NCBI RefSeq assembly: GCF_002975435.1
Contig: NZ_PCPT01000002.1
Coordinates: 682,001 to 746,000, forward strand
Length of the DNA stretch: 64,000 bases
From: Arthrobacter sp. MYb227
GTDB taxonomy: Bacteria; Actinomycetota; Actinomycetes; Actinomycetales; Micrococcaceae
Reading direction: 5' to 3'
The notes under the pieces were generated by a model. That model was not told the DNA's origin. It saw nothing but the letters and a program-made list of their open reading frames with translations, and made no database searches. This document shows, piece after piece, positions 36,791 through 45,647 of this stretch; the stretch's first letter is position 1; each line of letters opens with the position of its first letter. The position numbers and the translations under genes were made by a program.

Positions 36791-37675
36791 ATGCGCTATC
36801 TCGTTGGCTATACGGCCGATGCCCGAGGGGCCGAAGCCATTGCCCTGGCTTCGGCCCTCGGGGGTGCCAAAGCGCACCTTGACATTGCCATCGTGTTGCC
36901 CGAAGACACCCCGTTCTCGGCCGTCTACCCGGGTAGCGATCACGGCTACTCCTCGATCATTGCCAACAAGGTCGATGAGTGGGCCAAGAAGGCGCTTGCC
37001 CTGGTGCCAGAAGGCGTCAGCGCACGGGTTATTGCCCGAGCGGTGCCCTCCCCGGCGCAGGGATTGATCACCGTGGCCAAGGAAACCGGTGCCCAGGTCA
37101 TCGTGTTGGGCGGCCGCAAACGCCACATGGCTGGGATCTTTGCCCCCGGCTCGGTGGCCAGCGCGCTATTGCATTCTTCACCGCTCCCGGTGGCGCTTGG
37201 CACTCCCGGCTCGGTAGCGGCCCTGGAAAAGTGTGGCGGCAAGATTTCCAGGGTGACGGCATTCGTTGGTACCGGTGCGGGACTCAAGAGCGTCGTTGAG
37301 GCAGCCGCAGCCTCGGCCCTCACCCAAGGATTGCCGCTGCGTGTGGTTTCCTTGGTGTCTCAGACACACGGTGCCGAAGATCCAAAGGCGTTAGAAAGCT
37401 GGATTGATTTCTCTCGCACCCGGGTCAGTCAGGCCGTGGCCGAGCTGGAAATTGATGCCGAGGTACTGATTGCCTCGGGCTCCAACATTGATGATGCAAT
37501 TGCGGAATTGAGTTGGAAGGACGGAGAAGTTGCCGTCGTCGGTTCGAGCCGCCTCGCGCGCAAGAAACGACTCTTCATGGGCTCCACAGCCCAGCGAATG
37601 CTGCGGACCCTACCGGTGCCCCTGATTGTGGTTCCCCGCAATTACAAGCACTATTCGGTAGCTTCGCAGCACTAA
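36791..37675 (+). CDS. Universal stress protein with two Usp domains
   Basis: 294 residues from the ATG at 36791, four bases after the oxidase stop. Two UspA folds are arranged in tandem, each with a C-terminal ATP-loop-like segment: VIVLGGRKRHMAGIFAPGSVA near 105-125 and VAVVGSSRLARKKRLFMGSTA near 245-265. Co-transcription with putrescine oxidase suggests protection against the peroxide or aldehyde it produces, or a role in regulating the neighbouring permease, as seen when Usp domains are fused to transporters. Confidence 0.88.
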   Translation: MRYLVGYTADARGAEAIALASALGGAKAHLDIAIVLPEDTPFSAVYPGSDHGYSSIIANKVDEWAKKALALVPEGVSARVIARAVPSPAQGLITVAKETGAQVIVLGGRKRHMAGIFAPGSVASALLHSSPLPVALGTPGSVAALEKCGGKISRVTAFVGTGAGLKSVVEAAAASALTQGLPLRVVSLVSQTHGAEDPKALESWIDFSRTRVSQAVAELEIDAEVLIASGSNIDDAIAELSWKDGEVAVVGSSRLARKKRLFMGSTAQRMLRTLPVPLIVVPRNYKHYSVASQH

Positions 37676-37771
37676 TCACCAGCTGATACCGCACCGTTGG
37701 GCCCGTTGACAGGGATCTTCCCCCCTAAGCGGGCCCACGTGTGCGGTATTCCGGATGAAAGACTAAAACTC

Positions 37772-39295
37772 ATGAGTCGTGAAACACCGACCCGCACTTC
37801 CCCGGCGCAGACCGATAGCGGTCTTGGCGAAAAGGGACTGAGCAAGGGCACCGTTGGTGTCTTGGGTGCCGTGGTCATCGGCGTCTCCTGTATTGCCCCG
37901 GCTTACACGCTCACCGCGGCCCTGGGCCCCACGGTTGCCGAAGTTGGCACCCAACTTCCAGCCATTTTCATTGTCGGCTTCCTGCCGATGCTGCTGGTTG
38001 CCCTGGGCTACCGCGAGCTGAACAATGCCATGCCGGATTCCGGAACCTCGTTCACCTGGGCCACGCGTGCCTTTGGCCCGTGGATCGGCTGGATGGGCGG
38101 GTGGGGGCTGATCGCCGCCACCATCATCGTGCTCTCCAACCTGGCGGCGGTGGCGGTCGACTTCTTCTTCCTGCTCATCGCCCAGCTCACCGGCAACGCC
38201 GAAATTGCCGCGTTGACCAAAAACCTCTGGATCAACATCCCCGTCACGTTGATCTTTATTGCCGCGGCCTGCTGGATCTCCTACCGCGGCATGCAAACCA
38301 CCAAGGCCTTCCAATACGGACTTGTCGCCTTCCAGCTCATCGTGCTTGCCTGGTTCGCGATTGCCGCCTTCAGCCACGTGAACAACGGCACCGCCTTTGA
38401 TCCCACCCCGATCAAACTCGACTGGTTCAACCCGATGGCGGTGGAGTCCTTCTCCGCCTTCGCCGCGGGCGTCTCGCTATCGATCTTCATCTTCTGGGGC
38501 TGGGACGTCACCTTGACCATGAACGAGGAAACCAAGAACCCGGCCACCGTCCCCGGACGCGCCGCAACCTTGACGATCCTGTTGATCATGGCCATCTACA
38601 TGTTCATTTCGCTGGCCGTGATCTCCTACGCAGGCGTGGGAAACACGGGTCTTGGCGCCGGAAACCCGGATAACCAGGAATCGATCTTTGCCGTATTGGC
38701 CGGACCGATCATGGGCCAATTCGCCATCCTGATGTCCCTGGCCATCCTCTCCTCCTCGGCAGCGTCCTTGCAGTCGACGATGGTATCCCCGGCTCGTACC
38801 ATCTTGGCCATGGGCTACTACAAGGCGCTGCCGGATCGCTTCGGCAAGATCTCCCCACGCTTCATGTCTCCCTCGGTGGCTACCATTACCGCCGGTGCCG
38901 CGGCCGCGGCCTTCTATGTCATTACCCGGTTGCTGAGCGAAAGCGCGCTCTGGGACACCATTGCCGCGCTGGGCCTGATGATCTGCTTCTACTACGGAGT
39001 CACCGCGCTTGGCTGCGTCTGGTACTTCCGCCGGGAGGCCTTTGATTCGGTACGTGGCTTCCTGCTCAAATTCTTAGCTCCCTTGGTCGGCGGGGTGATT
39101 CTGCTGGTGATGTTTATGAGCACCGCGCGGGATTCGATGAGTCCCGATTACGGCTCTGGATCCAACATTGCGGGCCTGGGCATGGTGTTTGTGCTGGGTA
39201 TGGGCGTGTTGTTGATGGGTGTTGGCGTCATGATCTACATGCGCCTACGCAGCCCCGGCTTCTTCAAGGGTGAAACGCTCAAACGCATGAAGTAG
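37772..39295 (+). CDS. APC-family permease, probably putrescine/polyamine uptake
   Basis: 507 residues from the ATG at 37772. About 12 helices are predicted. GTVGVLGAVVIGVSCIAPAYTLTAALGPT is the helix-1 substrate region, followed by MPDSGTSFTWATRAFGPWIGWMGGWG and MNEETKNPATVPGRAA. It begins 96 bases after the universal stress gene and shares its strand, so it is probably in the same TetR-controlled unit and imports putrescine or another amine. A terminator lies 59 bases after the stop. Confidence 0.9.
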   Translation: MSRETPTRTSPAQTDSGLGEKGLSKGTVGVLGAVVIGVSCIAPAYTLTAALGPTVAEVGTQLPAIFIVGFLPMLLVALGYRELNNAMPDSGTSFTWATRAFGPWIGWMGGWGLIAATIIVLSNLAAVAVDFFFLLIAQLTGNAEIAALTKNLWINIPVTLIFIAAACWISYRGMQTTKAFQYGLVAFQLIVLAWFAIAAFSHVNNGTAFDPTPIKLDWFNPMAVESFSAFAAGVSLSIFIFWGWDVTLTMNEETKNPATVPGRAATLTILLIMAIYMFISLAVISYAGVGNTGLGAGNPDNQESIFAVLAGPIMGQFAILMSLAILSSSAASLQSTMVSPARTILAMGYYKALPDRFGKISPRFMSPSVATITAGAAAAAFYVITRLLSESALWDTIAALGLMICFYYGVTALGCVWYFRREAFDSVRGFLLKFLAPLVGGVILLVMFMSTARDSMSPDYGSGSNIAGLGMVFVLGMGVLLMGVGVMIYMRLRSPGFFKGETLKRMK

Positions 39296-39354
39296 CCGTC
39301 TAGCTTCATCTCCCTCACAAGGTTCCAGTTCTTTTTGGAATCCATTCAGGTTTG

Positions 39355-39408
39355 CTGCCCCGCAATCAACTTTGACGCCTCTTCGTTGATTGCGGGGCAG
39401 TGTCTTTT
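39355..39408 (+). terminator. Intrinsic terminator after the polyamine permease
   Basis: CTGCCCCGCAATCAAC (39355-39370) pairs exactly with 39385-39400, with a 14-base loop, and is followed by TGTCTTTT. The rest of the 311-base gap to idi (39296-39606) holds no gene and should contain the idi promoter. Confidence 0.88.
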
Positions 39409-39606
39409 CCACAGTGTCTTTTCGGTGAGCCCTTTTCTCCCCAGCCATTGCTCCGACTACTGCATCAGACCTAGCACCGCAGGACGATCAGGGGCGATAA
39501 ATGGCCGCAATGACCGTTGCATGGGATGATCGAAGGGTGAGCACACGCGAAAATACCTTCCGCTATTCTGGTGCTTAGATCCCATAAACATCGATGAAAG
39601 AGTGTC

Positions 39607-40131
39607 ATGAGCGAGGAATTGGTGGTTCTGTTAGACGATGCGGGAACCCGCATTGGAACCGCGGCCAAGGCAAGCATCCATACCGAGGCGACCCCACTAC
39701 ATTTGGCATTCTCTTGCTACCTGTTCAATGATGCTGGTCAGCTGTTGATGACCCGTCGCGCGCTGTCCAAGAAGACCTGGCCGGGGGTTTGGACCAATTC
39801 GTTCTGCGGCCACCCGGGGGAGGAAGAATCCTTCGAAGATGCAATGATTCGTCGTGCCGAGCAAGAACTGGGCACCACTATCATTTCTATACAGCCGCTG
39901 CTGCCGAACTTCCGGTACCGTGCGGTTGATGCCTCGGGCATCGTTGAAAATGAAATCTGCCCGGTCTTCACCGCGCGGATCACCGGGGATTTGGCCCCGC
40001 ATGCCGACGAAGTAGCCGAATACGCCTGGGTGGATCCGGCGGCGCTGCGTTCCTCCGCGCTGGGAACCCCCTTTGCCTTCTCCCCGTGGCTGCTTGAGCA
40101 GATTGCCCAGGGCTCGCTCGATACGCACTAA
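39607..40131 (+). CDS. idi: Isopentenyl-diphosphate delta-isomerase, type 1
   Basis: 174 residues, family length. The Nudix-type fold has the catalytic Cys in NSFCGHPGEEE and the catalytic Glu in GIVENEICPVF. PLHLAFSCYLFNDAGQLLMTRRALSKKTWPGVW is typical of bacterial IDI. It interconverts IPP and DMAPP in the cytosol for isoprenoid synthesis. It is monocistronic, with no carotenoid gene cluster in the window; a branched terminator follows. Confidence 0.94.
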   Translation: MSEELVVLLDDAGTRIGTAAKASIHTEATPLHLAFSCYLFNDAGQLLMTRRALSKKTWPGVWTNSFCGHPGEEESFEDAMIRRAEQELGTTIISIQPLLPNFRYRAVDASGIVENEICPVFTARITGDLAPHADEVAEYAWVDPAALRSSALGTPFAFSPWLLEQIAQGSLDTH

Positions 40132-40145
40132 TTTTTACACCTTTC

Positions 40146-40197
40146 AAAGACCCTCAGATACGCCTTCGACGTCAAGGTGGCATTTGGGGGGTCTTTT
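40146..40197 (+). terminator. Probable terminator of idi
   Basis: AAAGACCC (40146-40153) pairs with GGGTCTTT (40189-40196). The long loop can fold an inner CCTT/AAGG hairpin, and the right arm ends in a T-run. Confidence 0.6.
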
Positions 40198-40219
40198 GCA
40201 TCTAATCCGAACACAGAAA

Positions 40220-40239
40220 ATACTAGGAAGACCTAGTAT
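40220..40239. promoter_or_regulatory. Inverted repeat upstream of etfB
   Basis: ATACTAGG-AAGA-CCTAGTAT is a perfect 8-bp inverted repeat in an AT-rich stretch, 63 bases before the etfB start. It is a likely operator or promoter element; the binding protein is not encoded next to it. Confidence 0.5.
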
Positions 40240-40302
40240 ATTTTGTTTCTTCCCAGTAGTCTCGCAAGTAAGCTGCCGAGCCAAAAATGAGGGAGAACGT
40301 GG

Positions 40303-41067
40303 ATGAAAATCGTGGTGCTAGTCAAGCAGGTTCCGGACACCGGTGAGGAACGAATTCTCGATGCATCAACCGGTCTCGTTGATCGCGATGCCAACGATCC
40401 GGTCATTGACGAAATTTCCGAACGTGCCCTCGAAGCCGCCCTGAGCGTGAAAGACCGGGACAAGTCCACCGAAGTTGTGGTGCTGTCGATGGGTCCATCG
40501 GATGCCTCCAAGGCCATCCGCAAGGCACTGTCAATGGGCGCGGATTCGGGCATTCACATCCTTGACGATGGTCTGCTGGGTGCCGACGCAACACTTACCG
40601 CACAAGTTTTGGCGGCGGCCCTACGCAACGCCGATGCGGACCTGGTGATCACCGGCAATGAATCAACCGATGGCCGCGGGGGAGTGGTCCCGGCCATGAT
40701 CGCCGAACACCTAAACCTCCCGCTGATGGGATCGTTGACCACCGTGAATATCGGCTCGGCCAGCATTAGTGGGCAACGGCGCAATGATGAGGGAACCCAA
40801 GATGTTAGTGCCGATCTCCCGGCAATCATCAGCGTGACCGAGGGCTTCGCCGAGGCGCGCTTCCCTAATTTCAAGGGCATTATGGGCGCCAAACGCAAAC
40901 CAGTTTCCACGCTCGCCGCCGCGGAACTAGGTGTCAATATCGCCGCGCGTACCAAAATTAGCAGCGTAGAAACTCGTGCCCCACGCAGCGCCGGAAGCAC
41001 AATTATCGACGAAGGCCAGGCCGCAGCACAGCTCGTGGACTTCCTCACCACTAATCGGCTGATCTAG
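40303..41067 (+). CDS. etfB: Electron transfer flavoprotein beta subunit
   Basis: 254 residues. It starts MKIVVLVKQVPDTGEER and has the AMP-binding motif region VITGNESTDGRGGVVPAMIAEHL, followed by the recognition-loop area and FPNFKGIMGAKRKPV. With EtfA it carries electrons from acyl-CoA dehydrogenases to the respiratory chain in the cytosol. It is first in a cluster with etfA, a cytochrome b-type membrane protein and an acyl-CoA dehydrogenase. Confidence 0.95.
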   Translation: MKIVVLVKQVPDTGEERILDASTGLVDRDANDPVIDEISERALEAALSVKDRDKSTEVVVLSMGPSDASKAIRKALSMGADSGIHILDDGLLGADATLTAQVLAAALRNADADLVITGNESTDGRGGVVPAMIAEHLNLPLMGSLTTVNIGSASISGQRRNDEGTQDVSADLPAIISVTEGFAEARFPNFKGIMGAKRKPVSTLAAAELGVNIAARTKISSVETRAPRSAGSTIIDEGQAAAQLVDFLTTNRLI

Positions 41068-41099
41068 CCCCCCTAAGTCATCGTAAGGAGCACCGGAAC

Positions 41100-42071
41100 A
41101 TGCCAAACATCGTTGTATTCATTGAACTAACCCACACCACGCAGATCCCCGCCACGGCCCCGGGTCTGCTGGCCTTGGCCGCACGCTTGGGCACACCTAT
41201 CGCGGTCAGTGTCAGCCAATCACCACTAAATGATGAGCACATTGCGGCATTAGGTGCCCAAGGTGCCGCGCATATTTACGCAACGCACAGCGCGCAGGCA
41301 TACTCCACGCTCAACTCCTACACGGTTGATGCGCTGGAGCAGGCGATCAGTGCCCATCAACCGGCGGCGGTACTCATTCCGGCCTCCGTCGATGGCCGAG
41401 AAATTGCCGGTAGGCTCGCCGTACGCACCGGGGGCGGGGTGCTTGCCGATGTCATCGACGCACACGCTCATGACGGTGCGATTACCGCCATTCACTCGGT
41501 CTTTGGTGGTCATTACACCGTGGCAGCATCAGTGCCCGAAGCTCTTCCGATCCTCACGCTGCGAGCCGGTGCCATCGATGAAATAGCCCCGGCACACAAT
41601 CCCACGGTTGAGCACCTCGAGCTAGGGGCACATACCGCTGGCCGCACCGCTCACATCGATGCGCAGTCCGATGCCCCATACAACACGAACCGACCAGAAC
41701 TTCGTGGTGCGGCAACCGTGGTCTCCGGTGGTCGCGGACTGGGCTCGGCACAAAACTTTGTCCTCGTGGAGCAGCTTGCCGATGCCTTGGGTGGCGCGGT
41801 GGGTGCCTCACGTGCCGCCGTCGATGCCGGCTACATCGATCACACGGCCCAGGTTGGCCAGACCGGTGTCAGTGTTTCCCCGCAGCTGTATGTTGCCTTG
41901 GGAATCTCCGGAGCTATCCAGCACCGTGCCGGTATGCAGACGGCCAAGACCATCATCGCGATCAATAAAGATGAGGATGCACCCATTTTCGAGATCGCGG
42001 ATCTGGGCATCGTGGGCGATGTTTTCAGTGTGGTTCCTCAGGTCATTGAGCTGCTCAAGGCTCGCGCCTAA
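41100..42071 (+). CDS. etfA: Electron transfer flavoprotein alpha subunit
   Basis: 323 residues. The FAD-binding C-terminal domain has VVSGGRGLGSAQNFVLVEQLADALGGAVGASRAAVDAGY, GQTGVSVSPQLYVALGISGAIQHRAGM and AINKDEDAPIFEIADLGIVGDVF. It begins 32 bases after etfB with RBS AAGGAG. It is the FAD-binding half of the ETF dimer. Confidence 0.95.
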   Translation: MPNIVVFIELTHTTQIPATAPGLLALAARLGTPIAVSVSQSPLNDEHIAALGAQGAAHIYATHSAQAYSTLNSYTVDALEQAISAHQPAAVLIPASVDGREIAGRLAVRTGGGVLADVIDAHAHDGAITAIHSVFGGHYTVAASVPEALPILTLRAGAIDEIAPAHNPTVEHLELGAHTAGRTAHIDAQSDAPYNTNRPELRGAATVVSGGRGLGSAQNFVLVEQLADALGGAVGASRAAVDAGYIDHTAQVGQTGVSVSPQLYVALGISGAIQHRAGMQTAKTIIAINKDEDAPIFEIADLGIVGDVFSVVPQVIELLKARA

Positions 42072-42110
42072 AAACACCGGACACCGGACATCAGGGGAGG
42101 CCAAGAAAAA

Positions 42111-43055
42111 ATGACACAATCCTCGGCACAGAAAAAACGCGGCACGGGCGAACCAACTAGCCGCCTGGCACGTACCGGATGGATCTGCGGCGCCGCCATC
42201 GTGCTGCTGGCCATCGTGGTGCTCGTAGCACGATGGTTGGTGAGCCTCGAGGGCGTGGCGAGCTGGATGACTCAGTACCCGGGAGAATCGGAACTACCGG
42301 TTAACACTCCCGTGGGGTTCCCGGCCTGGCTGGGCTGGCAACACTATCTCAACCTGTTTTTCCTAGTCTTGATTGTGCGTTCGGGCTGGCGAGTACGCAC
42401 CGTGCAACGACCACCGGCTCACTGGACGCGCAATAATACCGGCCTGATTCGCACCAAGGACAAGCCATTCAAGATCAGCCTAGATTTGTGGTTTCACCTC
42501 AGTCTCGATGTGCTGTGGGTGCTCAACGGAATCATCTTCATGGTGTTGCTCTTTTCCACCGGCCAATACAAACGCATCGTGCCCACCAGCTGGGATGTGT
42601 TCCCGAATGCTGCCTCCGCGGCCCTGCAATATTTGAGCCTGAATTGGCCCACCGAGCAGGGCTGGGTGAACTACAACGCGCTGCAATTATTGGCCTATTT
42701 CAGCATCGTCTTTATTGCAGCACCCATCGCCATTATCACCGGTCTACGCATGTCGGCGGCCTGGCCCAAAAATGCGGCAACGCTGAATAAGGTTTATCCC
42801 ATCGAGCTGGCCCGACTCCTGCATTTCCCCACCATGATCTTCTTCGTTGCCTTTACCGTAGTGCACGTGGCACTGGTGTTTGCCACCGGATTCCTGAACA
42901 ACCTCAACCACATGTATGCGTCAAATGATTCGGCGGGGTGGGGAGGGTTCGTTATCTTCGCAATCTCCATCGTGGTGATCGTCGGATTCTGGTTCCTGGC
43001 CCAGCCCATCTTCCTGCGTCCGGTAGCAGCACTGAGCGGAAAGGTCAGCAAATAA
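42111..43055 (+). CDS. Cytochrome b/b561-type membrane protein
   Basis: 314 residues. About four to five helices: near 25-45, 73-88, 135-150, 195-215, 235-260 and 270-290. His residues placed in or near helices (W-QHYLNLFFL near 80, LWFHLSLDVLW near 128, ARLLHFPTMIFFVAFTVVHVALV near 235-255) are candidates for two b-haems, as in cytochrome b561/Ni-hydrogenase families. It lies between etfA and an acyl-CoA dehydrogenase with 39- and 47-base gaps. A role in passing ETF electrons into the membrane is inferred from this position. Confidence 0.82.
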   Translation: MTQSSAQKKRGTGEPTSRLARTGWICGAAIVLLAIVVLVARWLVSLEGVASWMTQYPGESELPVNTPVGFPAWLGWQHYLNLFFLVLIVRSGWRVRTVQRPPAHWTRNNTGLIRTKDKPFKISLDLWFHLSLDVLWVLNGIIFMVLLFSTGQYKRIVPTSWDVFPNAASAALQYLSLNWPTEQGWVNYNALQLLAYFSIVFIAAPIAIITGLRMSAAWPKNAATLNKVYPIELARLLHFPTMIFFVAFTVVHVALVFATGFLNNLNHMYASNDSAGWGGFVIFAISIVVIVGFWFLAQPIFLRPVAALSGKVSK

Positions 43056-43102
43056 CCGCTCACCCACGCCACAAACCACTAGCCACAGCCCAAGGAGCGA
43101 AA

Positions 43103-44239
43103 ATGTTTGAGCTAACCGAAGAACATCAGGCAATTGTCGCGATGGTTGCCGAATTCGCGGCAGAAAATATCGCCCCGCACGCGGTCCAGTGGGACCAAGA
43201 GCATCATTTCCCGGTTGACGTGCTGGCCCAGGCCGGTGAGCTGGGCATGGGCGGAATTTATGTGCGCGAGGATTTTGGTGGATCGGGTATGACCCGGCTG
43301 GATGCGGCACTGATCTTTGAGGAGCTGGCCAAGGCGGATCCCACCATTTCCGCGTATATCTCTATCCACAATATGGTCGCCTGGATGGTTGATCGTTTTG
43401 GTAACGATGCCCAGCGTGCTGCTTGGCTGCCACAACTATGCACCATGGAAACTCTGGCCAGCTATTGTTTAACCGAACCCGGTGTGGGCTCGGATGCCGC
43501 GGCACTTTCCACTCGGGCCGTGCGCGACGGGGATGAGTACGTGCTCAACGGGACCAAACAGTTTATCTCCGGTGCCGGAGCCTCCGGGCTCTATGTGGTC
43601 ATGGCTCGCACCGCGGATACCGGAAGTGCCGGGATTAGCGCATTTTTGGTGCCCGATGGAACTCCCGGGCTCTCCTTTGGTGCGCTGGAGAAAAAGATGG
43701 GTTGGAATGCCCAGCCCACGCGGCAGGTGGTCTTCGAGGATCTACGTATCCCGGCTTCCAACTTGCTCGGGGAGGAAGGTGCCGGGTTTAGCATTGCCAT
43801 GAAAGGGCTCAACGGAGGACGAGTGAATATTGGTGCTTGTTCACTTGGCGGCGGGCAGGCGGCGCTTGATAAGTCGATTAGCTATCTGAAGGAACGTTCG
43901 GCCTTTGGCGCACCGCTGATTGGCCAGCAGGCATTGCTCTTCCAGATCGCGGAGATGCAGGCGGAGCTGGAGAGCGCTCGGACCATGGTGTGGCGGGCTG
44001 CCGATGCATTGGAAAGCGGCAGCAAGGATAAGGTGCGGCTGTGCGCTATGGCCAAGCTGGTGGCAACCGATGCCGGATTCAGTGCCGCGAACACCGCGTT
44101 GCAGCTGCACGGTGGCTATGGCTATTTGGCCGAGTACGGGATTGAAAAGATCGTGCGGGACTTGCGGGTTCATCAGATTTTGGAGGGCAGCAACGAGATC
44201 ATGAAGCTGATCATTGGGCGCATTGCCATCGATTCCTAA
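43103..44239 (+). CDS. Acyl-CoA dehydrogenase
   Basis: 378 residues from the ATG at 43103 with CAAGGAG upstream. The motifs are those of the family: YCLTEPGVGSDAAALST, GTKQFISGAGASG, LERS-type region FGAPLIGQQALLFQIAEMQAELESAR, LHGGYGYLAEYGIEKIVRDLRVHQILEGSNEIMKL, with the probable catalytic Glu in EGSNEI. The pattern resembles isobutyryl- or short/branched-chain enzymes. It transfers electrons to the EtfAB encoded upstream, making a self-contained dehydrogenase-ETF-membrane set. Confidence 0.93.
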   Translation: MFELTEEHQAIVAMVAEFAAENIAPHAVQWDQEHHFPVDVLAQAGELGMGGIYVREDFGGSGMTRLDAALIFEELAKADPTISAYISIHNMVAWMVDRFGNDAQRAAWLPQLCTMETLASYCLTEPGVGSDAAALSTRAVRDGDEYVLNGTKQFISGAGASGLYVVMARTADTGSAGISAFLVPDGTPGLSFGALEKKMGWNAQPTRQVVFEDLRIPASNLLGEEGAGFSIAMKGLNGGRVNIGACSLGGGQAALDKSISYLKERSAFGAPLIGQQALLFQIAEMQAELESARTMVWRAADALESGSKDKVRLCAMAKLVATDAGFSAANTALQLHGGYGYLAEYGIEKIVRDLRVHQILEGSNEIMKLIIGRIAIDS

Positions 44240-44336
44240 GCTACGTTTCCACGGTGTTGGAAGGCAACCTTGGAAAAGTTTGCTGGAAAGCCACACTTGA
44301 AAATAGGTTCTAGTCAGTAAAGCGCCAAAGGAAAAA

Positions 44337-44376
44337 GTCAGGGCCATGAACCGTAGAAACGGTGCATGGCCCTGAC
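44337..44376 (-). terminator. Terminator between acyl-CoA dehydrogenase and ridA (both directions)
   Basis: GTCAGGGCCATG (44337-44348) pairs with 44365-44376, and an inner CCGT/ACGG stem extends it. On the minus strand it runs into TTTTTCC, so it ends the ABC-RidA operon; on the plus strand it is followed by TATTTC. Confidence 0.85.
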
Positions 44377-44432
44377 TATTTCACCGAGCCTTGAATCGGC
44401 AATGGCACTCGAGATGAGCTTGGAATCGATGC

Positions 44433-44846
44433 TCAGCCTTGTGCCGATTCCGGAAGTACCGCAACCACATCGATTTCTACAAGGAAATCTCCGAGGAACG
44501 AACCTACCGTGGTGCGCGCCGGGAATGGGGCGAGAATGAATTGTTCGTAGATGGCGTTGAATCCGGCGGCGTCACGGCCAGGATGATGCAGATGTACCGT
44601 TGCCTTGACTACGTGAGAGAAATCCAGTCCGCGAGCAGCCAACACGGCCGCCAGGTTCTGCATGGTGCGGGTGGTTTGTTCCTGAATGGAGATGCCAACC
44701 AGTTCATCGGTGAGAGGGTCATGCGGAGTTTGCCCGGCGGTAAAGAGGAAACCGTTGGCAACGATGCCCTGCGAGTAGGCCCACGACGGTGGTGGGGCAT
44801 CGGTGGTGGAAACTTCGTGCCGAAGCACGTTGGGGGTCTGTGACAT
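44433..44846 (-). CDS. RidA-family protein (enamine/imine deaminase)
   Basis: 137 residues. It contains YSQGIVANGFLFTAGQTPHDP, QTTRTMQNLAAVLAARGLDFSHVVKATVHL and FPARTTVGSFLGDFLVEIDVVAVLPES, the Rid signature; the Arg in PARTTV is the usual substrate-carboxylate ligand. It hydrolyses reactive imines or enamines arising from amine/amino-acid oxidation. It is the last gene of the hydroxyacid oxidase-ABC transporter operon, 36 bases after the ATPase. Confidence 0.92.
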   Translation of the reverse strand: MSQTPNVLRHEVSTTDAPPPSWAYSQGIVANGFLFTAGQTPHDPLTDELVGISIQEQTTRTMQNLAAVLAARGLDFSHVVKATVHLHHPGRDAAGFNAIYEQFILAPFPARTTVGSFLGDFLVEIDVVAVLPESAQG

Positions 44847-44882
44847 TGAAAGATTTCCTAGCGTGGTGAAAGTGGTGGGGGC

Positions 44883-45647
44883 TTAGAGCACCTTGGAGAG
44901 GAATGCCTTGGTGCGTTCGTGCTGCGGGTTATCAAGCACATCGGCCGGGTGCCCGGACTCAACCACCACACCGCCGTCCATGAAGACCACGTGGTCGGCG
45001 ACCTGGCGAGCGAAGCCCAGCTCGTGGGTCACCACCACCATGGTCATGCCCTCTTCGGCCAGATCCTTCATGACATCCAGGACCTCGCCGACCAGCTCCG
45101 GGTCAAGAGCGGACGTGGGCTCATCAAAAAGCATCAGCTGTGGCTTCATGGCCAGCGCCCGGGCGATGGCCACACGCTGCTGCTGACCACCTGAGAGTTC
45201 CTGCGGGTAGGAACGGCCGCGATCACCCAAGCCCACACGGTCAAGCAGTACCTGTGCCTCGGCGGTGATGTCCTTGCGCTTGCGTCCTTGCACCTGAATG
45301 GGTGCTTCAATAATATTTTCCATGATGGTCAAGTGTGGGAACAGGTTGAAGCGCTGGAACACCATGCCCGAGGCGCGCCGTGAGGCGGCGGTGGCCTTGT
45401 CCTTCATCTCGTGCAGCTTGCCATTGCGTTCCTCGTAACCCACCAGGGAACCATCGACGTAGAGTCGACCGGCATTGATCTTTTCCAGATGGTTGATGCA
45501 GCGCAGGAAAGTGGTCTTGCCGGAGCCAGAGGGACCAATCAAAACGGTGACCGATCCGCGCTGAACCTCTAGGCTGATGCCCTTGAGGATTTCAAGGTTG
45601 CCGTAGCTTTTACGTACAGCCTGTGCTTCGACCATGACGTTGCTCAT
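44883..45647 (-). CDS. Polar amino-acid ABC transporter ATPase
   Basis: 254 residues. Walker A is GPSGSGKTT, the Q loop [13 protein letters not shown], the signature [16 protein letters not shown], Walker [15 protein letters not shown], and the switch region [10 protein letters not shown]. The sequence belongs to the GlnQ/HisP-type PAAT family. It overlaps the permease gene by four bases and powers uptake with it and the binding protein. Confidence 0.95.
   Translation of the reverse strand: MSNVMVEAQAVRKSYGNLEILKGISLEVQRGSVTVLIGPSGSGKTTFLRCINHLEKINAGRLYVDGSLVGYEERNGKLHEMKDKATAASRRASGMVFQRFNLFPHLTIMENIIEAPIQVQGRKRKDITAEAQVLLDRVGLGDRGRSYPQELSGGQQQRVAIARALAMKPQLMLFDEPTSALDPELVGEVLDVMKDLAEEGMTMVVVTHELGFARQVADHVVFMDGGVVVESGHPADVLDNPQHERTKAFLSKVL

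Noticed and set aside
36446-37126. Minus-strand ORF of 226 codons opposite puo and the stress protein
   Set aside because: It crosses two real genes and encodes Arg/Ser-rich sequence without any motif.
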